From positions 1 through 43,723 of the forward strand of contig CAZLXG010000009.1 of NCBI GenBank assembly GCA_964563585.1: DNA of 43,723 nucleotides. Reading direction: 5' to 3'. Under the pieces are notes generated by a model. That model searched no databases. It saw nothing but the letters and a program-made list of their open reading frames with translations, and was not told the origin of the DNA. Shown in pieces: positions 34,258 to 42,888 of the stretch. Source of the stretch: CAZLXG01 sp964563585 (GTDB lineage Bacteria > Bacteroidota > Bacteroidia > Flavobacteriales > Flavobacteriaceae). The first letter of the stretch is position 1. Each line of letters opens with the position of its first letter. The position numbers and the translations under genes are program-made.

Positions 34258-35955
34258 ATGAAACCAACACATTCTATTTTCAAATTATTATGTTTAATTT
34301 TTTTCGCTTTTACTATTTCATGTAAAGACAAAACACAAAAACCAAATCCAGCATTAGCTTCTATAGATTTCTTAAGAGGAGACTTACTATTATGTGGTGA
34401 TGGTCAGTTTGGAGAATTGAAATTTTCATTGTCTTGTAACTATGAAACCAGAGCTACTTTTGATTTAGCTGTTGCTTTACTACATTCATTTCAATATACC
34501 GAAGCCGAAAAAGCATTTGTAAAGGTAATCGATTCCGACCCAGATTGTCCTATGGCATATTGGGGTGTTGCTATGAGTATATACCATGCCGCTTGGTTTC
34601 CACCTTCAGAAAAAAATTTAATTAAAGGTTCGAAAATATTAAACATTGCAAAAGAGTTAGCAATGGATGATAAACAAAGAGATTATATAAATGCCATTGA
34701 TGCCTTCTATACCGATTGGAAAACTGTAGACCACAAAACAAGAGCAAAAAGATTTGAGGAAAAAATGGAGCAGATTTACCTAAAATATCCTGATGATGTA
34801 GAAGCTGCCATTTTTTACACCTTGGCATTGTATTCTACAAGAGATAGAGTAGAAAAAGAATATAAAAATGAACGCAAAGCAGGAAAAATTCTTGAAGCTC
34901 TTTTTACCGAAAACCCTAATCACCCAGGTATTGCTCACTATATCATACATAATTACGATAACCCAATTTTAGCACATAAAACACTTGAAACTGCTAGACG
35001 ATATGCGCAAATAGCCCCTTCATCTTCTCATGCCCAGCATATGCCTTCTCATATATTTACTAGATTAGGTATTTGGGAAGAGTCTATCGAATCCAACATA
35101 TTGTCTGCGGAAAGCTCTAGATGCTACACCGAATCAGCAGGAATAAATGGTGCATATTTTGAAGAATTACATGCTATAGATTATTTGGTTTATGCCTACC
35201 TTCAAAAAGGAAATAATTTAAATGCTGAAAAACAATATACACAAATAAGAAACCTTAATAAATTTCATCCGGCTAATACTATAGCATCAATCTACCCTAT
35301 AGCAGCAATACCTGCAAGATTAGCTCTTGAAAACAGAAATTGGAAACGAGCAGCAAACCTAGAATTACAAAAAATTGAATTAAGTTGGGACAAATTTCCA
35401 TGGCAAAAGGCAATACACCATTTTGCAAGAGCCTTAGGAGCGTCGCAAACAAAAGATTTTGATAAAGCTGAACAAGAAATTGAAATTCTAAAAAAATTAC
35501 ATCAAAATTTAGTAGATCAAAACGACCGCTCAAAGGCTATTCAAGTTAAGCAAGTTGAAATTCAAATTAAAACATCGCAAGCATGGTTAAGCTTTAGAAG
35601 AAATGATTTGAAAAATGGACTTCTATTAATGCAAGAAGCCGTAGAAATAGAGAAAGTGACAAGTAAACACCCAGTTACTCCAGGAGATGTTTTACCAGCC
35701 ATAGAATTATTAGGTGATATGTTTTTAGAATTAAATAAACCAAAAGAAGCATTAGTAGCTTACAAACAGAATTTAGATGTGCATCCAAATAGATTTAATG
35801 GTATTTATGGTGCAGCCATTGCTGCCAAACAATTAGGAGACATAGAAAAAGCAACCTTATATTTTAAACAATTACTTAAATTAACAGAAAACTCTACTAT
35901 TGAAAGACCAGAAATAGATGAAGCAAAAGAATTTATTGAACAGAAAATAATTTAA
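34258..35955 (+). CDS. TPR-repeat lipoprotein
   Basis: This 565-residue lipoprotein has lipobox TISC (Cys about residue 22). It begins with GDLLLCGDGQFGELKFSLSC and then a chain of tetratricopeptide-like helix pairs: FDLAVALLHSFQYTEAEKAF, CPMAYWGVAMSIYHAAWFPP, HPGIAHYIIHNYDNP, ALVAYKQNLDVHPNRFNGIYGA. Pairs of Cys in the first 70 mature residues may form disulphides. From memory, this TPR family accompanies SCO proteins in other Bacteroidetes; here the SCO gene follows after two bases. Its role is unknown, perhaps as a scaffold for copper or redox proteins. The pair lies between btuD and a btuD 3' scar, so it looks inserted. Confidence 0.85.
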   Translation: MKPTHSIFKLLCLIFFAFTISCKDKTQKPNPALASIDFLRGDLLLCGDGQFGELKFSLSCNYETRATFDLAVALLHSFQYTEAEKAFVKVIDSDPDCPMAYWGVAMSIYHAAWFPPSEKNLIKGSKILNIAKELAMDDKQRDYINAIDAFYTDWKTVDHKTRAKRFEEKMEQIYLKYPDDVEAAIFYTLALYSTRDRVEKEYKNERKAGKILEALFTENPNHPGIAHYIIHNYDNPILAHKTLETARRYAQIAPSSSHAQHMPSHIFTRLGIWEESIESNILSAESSRCYTESAGINGAYFEELHAIDYLVYAYLQKGNNLNAEKQYTQIRNLNKFHPANTIASIYPIAAIPARLALENRNWKRAANLELQKIELSWDKFPWQKAIHHFARALGASQTKDFDKAEQEIEILKKLHQNLVDQNDRSKAIQVKQVEIQIKTSQAWLSFRRNDLKNGLLLMQEAVEIEKVTSKHPVTPGDVLPAIELLGDMFLELNKPKEALVAYKQNLDVHPNRFNGIYGAAIAAKQLGDIEKATLYFKQLLKLTENSTIERPEIDEAKEFIEQKII

Positions 35956-35957
35956 TA

Positions 35958-36590
35958 ATGAAAATCTATATTATTTTTTTGAGTTTTGTTACTCTTTGTA
36001 TTGTTTCTTGTAAACAAACATCAGAAGGGCAATTACCTATTTATAACCCTTCCGATTTTAATCCTGAATTGGTAGATAAGAGTTTACAAAACACAAGTAA
36101 AAATCATACAGTAGCAGATTTTAGTTTAATAAATCAAAACGGAAATACTATAACTCAAGAAGATTATAAAAATAAAATTTATGTAGTTGATTTCTTTTTT
36201 ACAAGTTGCCCAACTATTTGTCCAGTGATGACTGGTAATATGGCTAAAATTCAAGATGAGTTTATCAATAATAATGAGATTATGTTATTATCATTATCAG
36301 TAACACCAAGTGTTGATAGCATTCCTGTTCTGCGAACTTATGCAGACAATAAAGGTGTAATAGACTCAAAATGGAATATTACTACTGGAGAAAAAAAGCA
36401 TATTTATGAATTAGCTCGGAAAAGTTACTTTGCAGTTGTTGAGAAAGGAGATGGTGGTTTACAAGATTTTATTCATACACCAAACTTTATATTAGTTGAT
36501 AAAAAGAAACAAATACGAGGAATCTACGATGGAACAAACGATACGGAAATTATTCGGTTAATTGATGATATCAAAATTTTATCAAACTAG
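35958..36590 (+). CDS. SCO1/SenC family copper chaperone or thiol-redox protein
   Basis: This 210-residue lipoprotein (lipobox IVSC) has a thioredoxin-like fold. The copper/redox motif is TSCPTICPVM (CxxxC), with the matching distal His in FIHTPNFILVD. Together they are the three SCO ligands for copper, used in cytochrome oxidase CuA assembly or in thiol reduction. The linker IYNPSDFNPELVDKSLQNT is usual for the Flavobacteria group. It follows the TPR gene by two bases (TAATAATG), so the two form one unit. No oxidase genes are near, so its target is elsewhere. Confidence 0.92.
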   Translation: MKIYIIFLSFVTLCIVSCKQTSEGQLPIYNPSDFNPELVDKSLQNTSKNHTVADFSLINQNGNTITQEDYKNKIYVVDFFFTSCPTICPVMTGNMAKIQDEFINNNEIMLLSLSVTPSVDSIPVLRTYADNKGVIDSKWNITTGEKKHIYELARKSYFAVVEKGDGGLQDFIHTPNFILVDKKKQIRGIYDGTNDTEIIRLIDDIKILSN

Positions 36591-36628
36591 TTTATATCTT
36601 CCTTTTTCATTCTTCCTTTTTTCAACAA

Positions 36629-36724
36629 AAAAATCATATAAAACAAGGATCTTTTAATTCATTATTTCCAAAGGACTTGATTATATTTGATGAAAGCTCA
36701 AACATCTTCAAAATTAGCACATGA
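36629..36724 (+). pseudogene. Remnant 3' end of a second btuD
   Basis: By hand alignment, about 77 of 96 bases match the last 96 bases of btuD (34028-34123), including a 20-base identical stretch around CCAAAGGACTTGATT. It translates in frame as NHIKQGSFNSLFPKDLIIF...FKIST and ends in TGA, mirroring btuD's own NHIKQGTFNALFPKDLIFF...FKIKK. That TGA overlaps the ATG of the chaN-like gene (ATGA), a normal operon junction. It is therefore likely the original btuD end, left behind when the TPR-SCO segment entered. No start or other btuD parts precede it. Confidence 0.8.
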
Positions 36725-37575
36725 AAAAAACAATTTTAAGCCTTACGTTTCTATTTTTCACACTAATTTCTTTTAGTCAGAAAAAAATACCCTATGTTAT
36801 TTATAATGCAAACGGAAAAAAGGTTTCGTATAAAAAAATGCTAAAAACTATTAGCAAAAAAGAACTTGTGTTATTTGGAGAATCTCATAATAACGCCATT
36901 GCGCATTGGTTACAATTTGAAGTCACTTCCGATTTACATAAAACAAACAAACTTATTTTAGGAGCAGAAATGTTTGAAGCTGATAACCAAACACCTTTAA
37001 ACAACTATCTTAATGGTAATATAAAAGCAAAAGAGTTAGACACTTTAGCTAGATTATGGCCAAATTATAAAACCGATTATAAACCTTTAGTAGATTTTGC
37101 AAAAAACAACAATATTAAATTTATTGCTACTAATATTCCTAGGCGTTATGCAAATATGGTTTATAAAAAAGGTTTTCCTGTTTTAGATTCACTTACTGAT
37201 AAAGAAAAATCATGGATTGCACCTTTACCAATCACATTTAATGCAAATTTACCTACATATAAAAATATTCTTAAAATGATGGGTGATCATGGCACACCAG
37301 AATTGGTAATGTCTCAAGCTACTAAAGATGCAACAATGGGACACTTTATTCTTGAAAATTTAAAAGAAAATCACACTTTTATACATTATAACGGTTCTTT
37401 TCATTCTAATTATTATGAAGGTATTTTATGGTATGTTCAACTAGAACGTCCAGAAATTGGCTATGCAACAATAACTACTGTTTCTCAAGAAGATGTTAGT
37501 AAACTTCTTGAAGAACATAAAAACAAAGCCGATTTTATTATTTGTGTGGACGATAATATGACGAATACTTATTAA
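36721..37575 (+). CDS. ChaN family haem-binding/uptake protein
   Basis: This 284-residue protein has a signal peptide (to SFSQK, about residue 20). The ChaN (Cofac_haem_bdg, PF04187) landmarks are LVLFGESHNNAIAHWLQFEVT, GAEMFEADNQTPLNNYL, FIATNIPRRYANMVYKKGF, and FIHYNGSFHSNYYEGILWYV near the end. ChaN proteins bind haem or related tetrapyrroles and are found with TonB-dependent uptake systems. Its ATG overlaps the stop of a btuD remnant, so it was probably the fourth gene of the btuFCD operon and may handle corrinoid or haem at the envelope. rmuC follows after four bases. Confidence 0.87.
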   Translation: MKKTILSLTFLFFTLISFSQKKIPYVIYNANGKKVSYKKMLKTISKKELVLFGESHNNAIAHWLQFEVTSDLHKTNKLILGAEMFEADNQTPLNNYLNGNIKAKELDTLARLWPNYKTDYKPLVDFAKNNNIKFIATNIPRRYANMVYKKGFPVLDSLTDKEKSWIAPLPITFNANLPTYKNILKMMGDHGTPELVMSQATKDATMGHFILENLKENHTFIHYNGSFHSNYYEGILWYVQLERPEIGYATITTVSQEDVSKLLEEHKNKADFIICVDDNMTNTY

Positions 37576-37579
37576 TTAA

Positions 37580-38899
37580 ATGAACGATAACCTCATTCTT
37601 ATACTTGCAATCCTTGTTTCCGCTTTAATTGGTGGCTATTTAGGTATGCTTTTCATAAAACTTAAAAGTAAAAGCGAAAAAAGCACCCTTGAAGAACGTC
37701 AGAAGCAATTGAGCCAACATATCAACGATTTAAAATTAAACGTTACTAAAACTGAAAATGAACGTGATGTGTTTAGAGATGAACGCGAAGGTTTAAATAT
37801 TGAACTCGCTCAAAAAAATACAGAATTCGATAATTTACAGCAGCAAAACATTAAACGCGATGAAGAGTTAGAAGAGCGTCAAGAGCAATTACGAAAAGAC
37901 TTTGAACTATTAGCTAATAAAATATTAGAAGAAAAATCTGAAAAATTCACACTTCAGAATAAAGAAAACATTCAACAAATATTAAATCCTTTACAAGAAA
38001 AAATTAAAGGTTTTGAAAAGAAGGTTGAAGATTCGCAAAAGGAAAGTATCAGCATGCATTCGGCTTTAAAAGAACAATTATTGGGTTTAAAAGATTTAAA
38101 CCAACAAATGAGTAAAGAAGCCACAAACCTAACTAGAGCTTTAAAAGGCGACAGTAAAATGCAAGGAAATTGGGGCGAATTGGTTTTAGAACGTGTGCTA
38201 GAAAAATCTGGATTAGAAAAAGACAGAGAGTATTTTGTACAACAAAATTTTACACGAGACGATGGTAGTCGTGTACTTCCTGATGTTGTGCTACATCTTC
38301 CAGATGGTAAAAAAATGATTATTGATAGCAAGGTATCGTTAACCGATTATGAACGTTTAGTAAATGCAGATGACGATGATAAAGCTATCTTTTTAAAAGC
38401 ACATGTCAACTCCATTAGAAGACATGTAGACCAATTATCTGATAAAAATTATCAAGATTTGTATGATATTGCATCACCAGATTTTGTACTTATGTTTATT
38501 CCTATTGAGCCTGCCTTTGCAGTTGCAGTAAGTGATGACAATTCTATATACAACAAAGCATTCGAAAAAAACATTGTTATTGTTACACCTTCTACCCTTT
38601 TAGCAACTTTACGCACTATTGATAGCATGTGGAATAACGAAAAACAACAACGTAATGCTATAGAAATTGCGCGACAAGCTGGAGCCTTATACGATAAATT
38701 TGAAGGTTTAGTTAAAGATTTAACTGGAGTTGGCAAAAAAATTGACGCTGCGAAAAACGATTATTCTGCTGCAATGAATAAATTAGTTGATGGTAAAGGG
38801 AATCTAATTACCAGTGTTGAAAAATTAAAAAAAATGGGTGCTAAGGCTAAAAAATCACTTCCAGAAGCCATTATAAATCGTGCTGAAGAAGATGAATAA
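37580..38899 (+). CDS. rmuC: DNA recombination protein RmuC
   Basis: This 439-residue protein has an N-terminal membrane helix (about 4-24), a long coiled coil (about 30-170, rich in Glu, Lys and Gln), then the RmuC nuclease-like domain (about 185-375): KMQGNWGELVLERVLEKSGL, DGSRVLPDVVLHLPDGKKMIIDSKVSL and FVLMFIPIEPAFAVA. The family limits inversions at short inverted repeats and has a PD-(D/E)xK-like fold; DVVLHLPDGKKMIIDSK fits that core. It starts four bases after the chaN-like gene, so it may be read from the same transcript, though RmuC has no known link to corrinoid uptake. Confidence 0.93.
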   Translation: MNDNLILILAILVSALIGGYLGMLFIKLKSKSEKSTLEERQKQLSQHINDLKLNVTKTENERDVFRDEREGLNIELAQKNTEFDNLQQQNIKRDEELEERQEQLRKDFELLANKILEEKSEKFTLQNKENIQQILNPLQEKIKGFEKKVEDSQKESISMHSALKEQLLGLKDLNQQMSKEATNLTRALKGDSKMQGNWGELVLERVLEKSGLEKDREYFVQQNFTRDDGSRVLPDVVLHLPDGKKMIIDSKVSLTDYERLVNADDDDKAIFLKAHVNSIRRHVDQLSDKNYQDLYDIASPDFVLMFIPIEPAFAVAVSDDNSIYNKAFEKNIVIVTPSTLLATLRTIDSMWNNEKQQRNAIEIARQAGALYDKFEGLVKDLTGVGKKIDAAKNDYSAAMNKLVDGKGNLITSVEKLKKMGAKAKKSLPEAIINRAEEDE

Positions 38900-38926
38900 A
38901 GTACATCTTTAAAAAAATAAAAGATT

Positions 38927-39412
38927 CTCAAATAACTATTTCCGAACTTATGTTGCCATCACATTCTAACTTTAGCGGTAAAATTCATGGTGGCTATATA
39001 TTAATTTAATGGATTAAATCGCATTTACTTGTGCTTCAAAACATTCAAGAAATTATTGTGTAATAGCATCGGTAAATAAAGTTGATTTTTTAAACCCGAT
39101 TGATGTTGGTGAATTAGTTTACATTTAAAGCTTCTATTAATTAAACAGGTAGAACGTCTATGGTTGTTGGTGTTTTCGTAGAGTCTGAAAATATTCAAAT
39201 AGGAAAAATTAACCATTGTAATTCGTCTTATTTTACTATAGGTTGCTAAAAATAAAAATGGTAAGAATGTAAAAGCCTCTGGAATTATATTAGATACCGA
39301 ACAAAAAGTTAGGCGACTTTCTAGAAGTATTGCAAGACAAGAACAATCCACAAAAAAGTCAGATAAATTTAAAGCATCAAAATTTAAAATTGATGAGTAT
39401 CTAGAGATTTAA
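38927..39412 (+). pseudogene. Decayed acyl-CoA thioesterase (hotdog fold)
   Basis: With several frame changes the sequence reads as one YciA/BACH-type thioesterase: QITISELMLPSHSNFSGKIH-GGYI, AFTCASKHS(R)NYCVIASVNK, VDFLNPIDVGELV, TGRTSMVVGVFVESENIQ, and VAKNKNGKNVKASGIILDTE to a stop at 39410-39412. Matching landmarks are the GKIHGG loop and the NPIDVGELV strand. In-frame stops (after GGYILI, in SIN*TGRTS, after YFTIGC*) and at least three frameshifts make it non-functional. It fills the gap between rmuC and the carB terminator. So many lesions argue against a sequencing error. Confidence 0.85.
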
Positions 39413-39442
39413 AAAAATCATAATGCAAAAACTGAACTCAGT

Positions 39443-39472
39443 AAAAAAAGCCGCTAATTAGCGGCTTTTTTT
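39443..39472. terminator. Bidirectional terminator between thioesterase remnant and carB
   Basis: Perfect palindrome with AAAGCCGCTAA and its complement, A run before and T run after. It can end carB transcription on the minus strand and whatever remains of the plus-strand unit. Confidence 0.9.
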
Positions 39473-39491
39473 ATTTGTAATATAGTTATAA

Positions 39492-42344
39492 CTACTTACT
39501 CAAATACATTTTTCTACGAGAATACAAATCGTAAAACTGATCATCTTTTAAACTATCAATAAACAAAATACTTTCTCCTGTACTCTTCATTTCTGGTCCT
39601 AATTGCTTATTTACATTAGGGAATTTATTAAATGAAAATACTGGTTGCTTTATCGCATAGCCTTCTAATTGCGGATTAAAATTAAAGTCCGTTACTTTCT
39701 TTTCACCCAACATCACCTTCGTTGCATAATTTACATAAGGCTCTCCATATGCCTTAGATATAAAAGGTACGGTTCTAGAAGCTCTTGGATTTGCTTCAAT
39801 AATATAAACAATATCATCTTTTATGGCGAATTGAATATTAATTAATCCGACTGTATTTAGTTCTAATGCTATTTTTTTAGTGTGATCTTTTATTTGTTGC
39901 ATCACAAATTCACCCAAATTAAAAGGAGGTAATGTTGCATTACTATCTCCTGAATGGATACCGCAAGGCTCAATATGTTCCATAATTCCTATGATATAAA
40001 CATTTTCACCGTCGCAAATAGCATCGGCTTCAGCTTCTATAGCACCATCTAAATAATGATCTAAAAGCAACTGATTTCCTGGCATTCGTCTCAACAAACT
40101 AACAACATGCTTTTCTAATTCTTCTTTATTAATTACAATCTTCATGCCTTGTCCTCCAAGAACATAAGATGGACGTACTAAAATAGGAAAGTCTAACACA
40201 TCAGCTATTGCTAAAGCTTCATCTGCAGTTGTAGCAATATCGAACTCTGGGTAAGGAATATTATTTTCTTTTAATAACCTTGAAAAATGCCCTCTATCTT
40301 CAGCTAAATCTAACGACTCAAAACTAGTTCCAATAATTTTAATACCGTATTTGGTTAGTTTTTCAGCAAGTTTTAAAGCAGTTTGACCTCCAAGTTGAAC
40401 AATAACGCCTTCAGGTTTTTCATGCTTAATAATGTCGTAAATATGCTCCCAGAAAACAGGTTCGAAATAAAGTTTATCAGCCGTATCAAAATCGGTTGAA
40501 ACCGTTTCAGGATTACAGTTAATCATAATGGTTTCGTAACCACATTCAGCGGCAGCTAAAACCCCATGAACACAGCAATAATCGAACTCAATTCCTTGTC
40601 CTATTCTATTTGGTCCAGAACCTAAAACTATTATTTTCTTCTTATCAGAAACTACACTTTCATTATCAGCATAACGTTTACCGTCAGTAGTTTCCATATC
40701 GCTTTCAAAAGTTGAATAATAATAAGGCGTTTTTGCTTTAAATTCAGCGGCACAAGTATCTACCAATTTATAAACGCGATTAATTCCCATTTCTTCACGC
40801 TTATTATACACCTGACTTTCTAAACAACCCAACATATGAGCAATTTGTCTATCGCCATAACCTTTTTGCTTTGCTTCTAGCAATAAATCTTTTTCAATTG
40901 TATCTATTTCATACGTAGAAATCTCATTTTTAAGAATATGTAACTCTTCATATTGCTTTAAAAACCACATATCAATTTTAGTGATTTCATGAATTCTACT
41001 TAAAGGAATTCCCATTTGAATAGCATCATAAATAATGAAAACACGATCCCAAGAAGCATAAGTAAGCTTCTCAATTATTTCATCATAATTCTTGTTCTCT
41101 TTCCCGTCAGCACCAAGTCCGTTACGCATAATCTCTAATGATTGCGTTGCTTTGTGCAATGCTTCTTGAAACGAACGACCAATTCCCATCACTTCTCCTA
41201 CCGATTTCATTTGAAGACCTAAAGTTCTGTCTGAACCTTCAAATTTATCGAAATTCCAACGTGGTATTTTTACAATAACATAATCTAAAGTTGGCTCAAA
41301 TAATGCTGAAGTCGATTTTGTTATTTGATTTTGTAATTCATCTAAATTATAACCAATCGCCAATTTAGCTGCTATTTTTGCAATAGGATATCCTGTTGCT
41401 TTACTTGCTAATGCAGAAGAACGTGAAACTCTAGGATTAATTTCGATAGCAATAATATCTTCATTTTCATCTGGACTTACAGCAAATTGCACGTTACAAC
41501 CACCTGAAAAATCTCCGATACTACGCATCATATGTATTGCCATATCACGCATTTTTTGGTACGTTCTATCACTTAATGTCATTGCTGGAGCAACCGTAAT
41601 TGAATCACCTGTATGAATTCCCATAGGATCCATATTTTCAATAGAACAAATAATAACTACATTATCATTGGCATCTCTAAGTAATTCTAGTTCGAACTCT
41701 TTCCAGCCAATAAGTGCTTTATCAATCATTACTTCATGAATAGGAGAAATTTCCAATCCACGCGTTAATAATTCATCAAAATCTTCTTCTTTATACACAA
41801 AAGATGCACCAGCGCCACCTAAAGTATAGGATGCTCTAATAACCAACGGAAAACCAAACTCTTGGGCAATTTCTTTTCCTTTTAAATATGAAGTAGCAGT
41901 AGCTTGAGGCGCCATTGGAATTCCAATTTTAAGCATCAGTTCTTTAAACTGCTCTCTATCTTCAGTAATATTAATGGCATCAATATCAACACCAATAATT
42001 TCAATATCAAAATTTTTCCAAATACCCTTTTCATCAGCTTCAATACATAAATTTAATGCTGTTTGCCCTCCCATTGTTGGTAATACGGCATCAATTTGAG
42101 GGTGCTCTTTTAGTATTTGAACAATCGATTTTGCAGTAAGGGGAAGCAAATAAACATGGTCTGCCATTGATGGATCTGTCATGATTGTTGCTGGGTTTGA
42201 ATTGATAAGAACGGTTTCAATTCCATCTTCTCTTAACGACCTTAATGCTTGTGTGCCTGAGTAATCAAATTCGCATGCCTGCCCAATAACAATAGGACCT
42301 GAACCGATAATTAATATAGACTTAAGTTTTGAATTTTTTGGCAT
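39492..42344 (-). CDS. carB: Carbamoyl-phosphate synthase large subunit (no allosteric domain)
   Basis: This 950-residue enzyme makes carbamoyl phosphate from bicarbonate, ATP and glutamine-derived ammonia for arginine and pyrimidines. Both ATP-grasp halves are present. The first starts LIIGSGPIVIGQACEFDYSG and runs to about residue 400; the linker/oligomerisation part has KLVDTCAAEF (about 530); the second starts VLGSGPNRIGQGIEFDYCC and holds RPSYVLGGQGMKIV and EANPRASRTVPF. The sequence stops soon after FNKFPNVNKQLGPEMKSTGE. Enteric CarB (about 1073) has a further ~135-residue MGS-like domain that binds UMP and ornithine. That domain is missing here, apparently by family design, since the stop is clean. 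carA is not in the window. Confidence 0.96.
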   Translation of the reverse strand: MPKNSKLKSILIIGSGPIVIGQACEFDYSGTQALRSLREDGIETVLINSNPATIMTDPSMADHVYLLPLTAKSIVQILKEHPQIDAVLPTMGGQTALNLCIEADEKGIWKNFDIEIIGVDIDAINITEDREQFKELMLKIGIPMAPQATATSYLKGKEIAQEFGFPLVIRASYTLGGAGASFVYKEEDFDELLTRGLEISPIHEVMIDKALIGWKEFELELLRDANDNVVIICSIENMDPMGIHTGDSITVAPAMTLSDRTYQKMRDMAIHMMRSIGDFSGGCNVQFAVSPDENEDIIAIEINPRVSRSSALASKATGYPIAKIAAKLAIGYNLDELQNQITKSTSALFEPTLDYVIVKIPRWNFDKFEGSDRTLGLQMKSVGEVMGIGRSFQEALHKATQSLEIMRNGLGADGKENKNYDEIIEKLTYASWDRVFIIYDAIQMGIPLSRIHEITKIDMWFLKQYEELHILKNEISTYEIDTIEKDLLLEAKQKGYGDRQIAHMLGCLESQVYNKREEMGINRVYKLVDTCAAEFKAKTPYYYSTFESDMETTDGKRYADNESVVSDKKKIIVLGSGPNRIGQGIEFDYCCVHGVLAAAECGYETIMINCNPETVSTDFDTADKLYFEPVFWEHIYDIIKHEKPEGVIVQLGGQTALKLAEKLTKYGIKIIGTSFESLDLAEDRGHFSRLLKENNIPYPEFDIATTADEALAIADVLDFPILVRPSYVLGGQGMKIVINKEELEKHVVSLLRRMPGNQLLLDHYLDGAIEAEADAICDGENVYIIGIMEHIEPCGIHSGDSNATLPPFNLGEFVMQQIKDHTKKIALELNTVGLINIQFAIKDDIVYIIEANPRASRTVPFISKAYGEPYVNYATKVMLGEKKVTDFNFNPQLEGYAIKQPVFSFNKFPNVNKQLGPEMKSTGESILFIDSLKDDQFYDLYSRRKMYLSK

Positions 42345-42377
42345 TTTTACTGTATGATATTGTATTATATATTTTTA

Positions 42378-42385
42378 CAAAAATA
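42378..42385 (-). promoter_or_regulatory. Probable carB promoter -7 box
   Basis: TATTTTTG on the minus strand, 33 bases upstream of the carB ATG, fits TAnnTTTG. The -33 region overlaps the rpmH terminator and is not clear. Confidence 0.4.
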
Positions 42386-42400
42386 GTGATTAGCAGATAT

Positions 42401-42432
42401 AAAAAAAGGCGTTACACCTAAGTAACGCCTTT
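42401..42432 (-). terminator. Intrinsic terminator of rpmH
   Basis: AAAGGCGTTAC (42405-42415) pairs perfectly with GTAACGCCTTT (42422-42432), loop of six. Reading from rpmH the hairpin is followed by a run of seven Us. It separates rpmH from carB. Confidence 0.9.
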
Positions 42433-42455
42433 AAAATATTAACAATTGTTAATCA

Positions 42456-42617
42456 TTATTTTTTATGTCTTGTTTCAGTTGATACAGACAATTTCTTTCT
42501 CCCTTTAGCTCTTCTACGTGCAAGTACTTTTCTTCCATTAGCAGAAGCCATTCTTTCTCTAAAACCGTGTTTATTTCTTCTTTTTCTTTTTGACGGTTGA
42601 AACGTTCTTTTTGGCAT
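42456..42617 (-). CDS. rpmH: 50S ribosomal protein L34
   Basis: This 53-residue ribosomal protein was recovered by reading the minus strand. It begins MPKRTFQPSKRKRRNKHGFR, then ERMASANGRKVLARRRAKGR and a KKLSVSTETRHKK tail, the universal L34 pattern. The tail is a few residues longer than the 46 of E. coli. Nearly a third of residues are Arg or Lys, as needed for 23S rRNA binding. It has its own strong promoter and terminator. The neighbours dnaA, rnpA and yidC of the classical rpmH locus are not present on either side. Confidence 0.98.
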   Translation of the reverse strand: MPKRTFQPSKRKRRNKHGFRERMASANGRKVLARRRAKGRKKLSVSTETRHKK

Positions 42618-42688
42618 TGTCTTATATTTTTAAAATCTTCTTTTATTTTTTGCTAAATAGTTTTAATAGTAAGCTTTAAAACCGGGGG

Positions 42689-42719
42689 CAAATATACAAA
42701 GCCTTTATTACTTTGCAAA
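42689..42719 (-). promoter_or_regulatory. Strong rpmH promoter
   Basis: On the minus strand: TTTG (42716-42719), exactly 19 bases, then TATATTTG (42689-42696), an exact match to the Bacteroidetes housekeeping consensus. It is about 72 bases upstream of the rpmH ATG, as expected for a highly expressed ribosomal gene. Confidence 0.8.
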
Positions 42720-42888
42720 CCATTTTCAAAAAAATATTTTTAAATAATTCCATTTAAAAAAGTAATCATCAATTTTAGTGTTTTTTAGCTTTATAACTTG
42801 GTTTTTGTTTAATAGCAAATATAGGTGCAATTCATAAAAATTTAGTTTCTTTGTAGTCAGAATTTACAATCACTTATAAATTATAAAA

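Noticed and set aside
39025..39351. 108-codon open frame on the minus strand
   Set aside because: It is antisense to the decayed thioesterase gene, whose reconstructed product is far more convincing.
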